DNA from: JBASTI01 sp964374025
GTDB lineage: Bacteria; Patescibacteriota; Minisyncoccia; Spechtbacterales; HO2-43-30
Direction: 5' to 3'
NCBI GenBank assembly: GCA_964374025.1
Contig: CAYJWU010000024.1
Span: 1-13,960, forward strand
Length of the DNA stretch: 13,960 nt
The notes under the pieces were generated by a model. That model made no database searches. It was not told the origin of the DNA and saw only the letters and a program-made list of their open reading frames with translations. The stretch's first letter is position 1, and every line of letters starts with the position of its first letter. Positions 13,486 through 13,960 of the stretch are shown piece by piece. A program made the position numbers and the translations under genes.

Positions 13486-13960
13486 ATTTAATTTCAAGTT
13501 TTATTGGCGTACCTACCGTGGTTTTCGCAAGGAGATTATCCGAGCATATTCCGACAAGCCCATCCTTGATTTTTATAGATATAGCATGGCCGGCATATCT
13601 CACATTGCTAAGCTCAAGGTCTATGCCAAACGGGAACGGATCTACGACGAATGCTCCGTCCATTTGTGGTCTGAAACCCGCCACATACTTTATTACAAGG
13701 TCATTTATCCAAGAGTGCAGATAGTCGTTCACATCGTTGAAGCCATTTTCTTTTGTGCTCGGCGAGCCATTGAGCGGGTGATAATGCTCAAAGCTGTTGG
13801 GTCGCGAGGGGTCGTTGTCAAAGCACATCATGCGCATCCATTTGTTGAAAAACTCTACAAACTTTTCGCGTAGTTCCTGATCGTTGAAGCGAATCGCGCA
13901 GTGCGCTATTGCCTCTGCCATATGCGAGTTTGTCATTGGCCAGACGCGGCCGTTCCAGGG
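13484..13960 (-). CDS. C-terminal part of an MGH1/GH63-like glycoside hydrolase
   Basis: 158 residues visible; the gene enters from the right edge (frame open to 13960) and ends at 13484. It begins PWNGRVWPMTNSHMAEAIA, the W-x-G-x-x-WP-x-x-N segment of the alpha/alpha toroid glycosidases that include mannosylglycerate hydrolase-like GH63 proteins. It continues with RPNSFEHYHPLNG, NDYLHSWINDLVIKYVAGFRP and VVDPFPFGI, all typical of the same domain, then a C-terminal beta-rich tail. The ATG at 13936 is internal to the conserved block and is not the start. The exact substrate cannot be told from this part; members cleave alpha-glucosides or mannosylglycerate-type sugars. It terminates at the hairpin shared with the convergent metallopeptidase-like gene. 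Confidence 0.85.
   Translation of the reverse strand, partial: PWNGRVWPMTNSHMAEAIAHCAIRFNDQELREKFVEFFNKWMRMMCFDNDPSRPNSFEHYHPLNGSPSTKENGFNDVNDYLHSWINDLVIKYVAGFRPQMDGAFVVDPFPFGIDLELSNVRYAGHAISIKIKDGLVGICSDNLLAKTTVGTPIKLEIK

Noticed and set aside
1..13960. CRISPR array, tRNA, insertion sequence or prophage genes
   Set aside because: No regularly spaced repeats, cloverleaf-like segments, transposase or phage proteins were found on either strand.

Overview
The window looks like a piece of a metagenome-assembled genome from the Candidate Phyla Radiation (Patescibacteria, probably a Parcubacteria-type lineage). This is inferred from several things: a DNA polymerase I without its 3'-5' exonuclease domain, tightly packed genes with overlapping ends, few Shine-Dalgarno sequences, surface proteins held by uncleaved N-terminal membrane segments, and many short palindromes and 7-8 bp tandem repeats inside and between genes. 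The standard code is used, with TGA as stop. A run of exactly 100 N (7892-7991) is a scaffold gap inside a gene. No marker gene that would fix the taxonomy is present.

Left block (1-9126, + strand). Seven genes lie almost end to end and may form one transcript: polA (5' end outside the window), a FIST-domain sensor, a membrane-anchored type-1 periplasmic binding protein, a dCache-HAMP histidine kinase, a tandem REC-REC response regulator, a DUF3048 (YerB-like) surface protein cut by the N gap, and holA (DNA polymerase III delta). The four genes at 2065-7296 make a self-contained signalling cassette: two possible ligand-sensing proteins, a kinase with its own extracellular domain, and a regulator with two receivers and no DNA-binding output. 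No transporter permease or ATPase is encoded beside the binding protein, so a LuxP/LuxQ-like co-receptor role is the most interesting reading.

Middle (9101-12380). rpsT (ribosomal protein S20, - strand) overlaps the end of holA by 26 bp. Its leader contains a long-range inverted repeat that takes in its only GGAGG. Next is an unrecognised membrane-anchored protein (+) with a TTG start and an unusually strong Shine-Dalgarno, whose 3' end overlaps uvrB (-) by 17 bp.

Right block (12381-13960). Divergent from uvrB, behind extended -10 promoters, are two tiny membrane proteins (60 and 30 aa) and a small HExxH metallopeptidase-like protein. A bidirectional terminator separates the last from the C-terminal part of an MGH1/GH63-like glycoside hydrolase (-), which runs off the right edge.

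The most unusual pattern is that the three DNA replication/repair genes (polA, holA, uvrB) carry short palindromic or repeat-rich segments read in frame. In holA and uvrB these coincide with 8-10 residue insertions relative to the families, which resembles Rickettsia palindromic elements. A REP/RAYT-like footprint in the uvrB upstream region shares the GGGGTCAG core of one uvrB palindrome. The signalling cassette and the rpsT leader are the other main leads.
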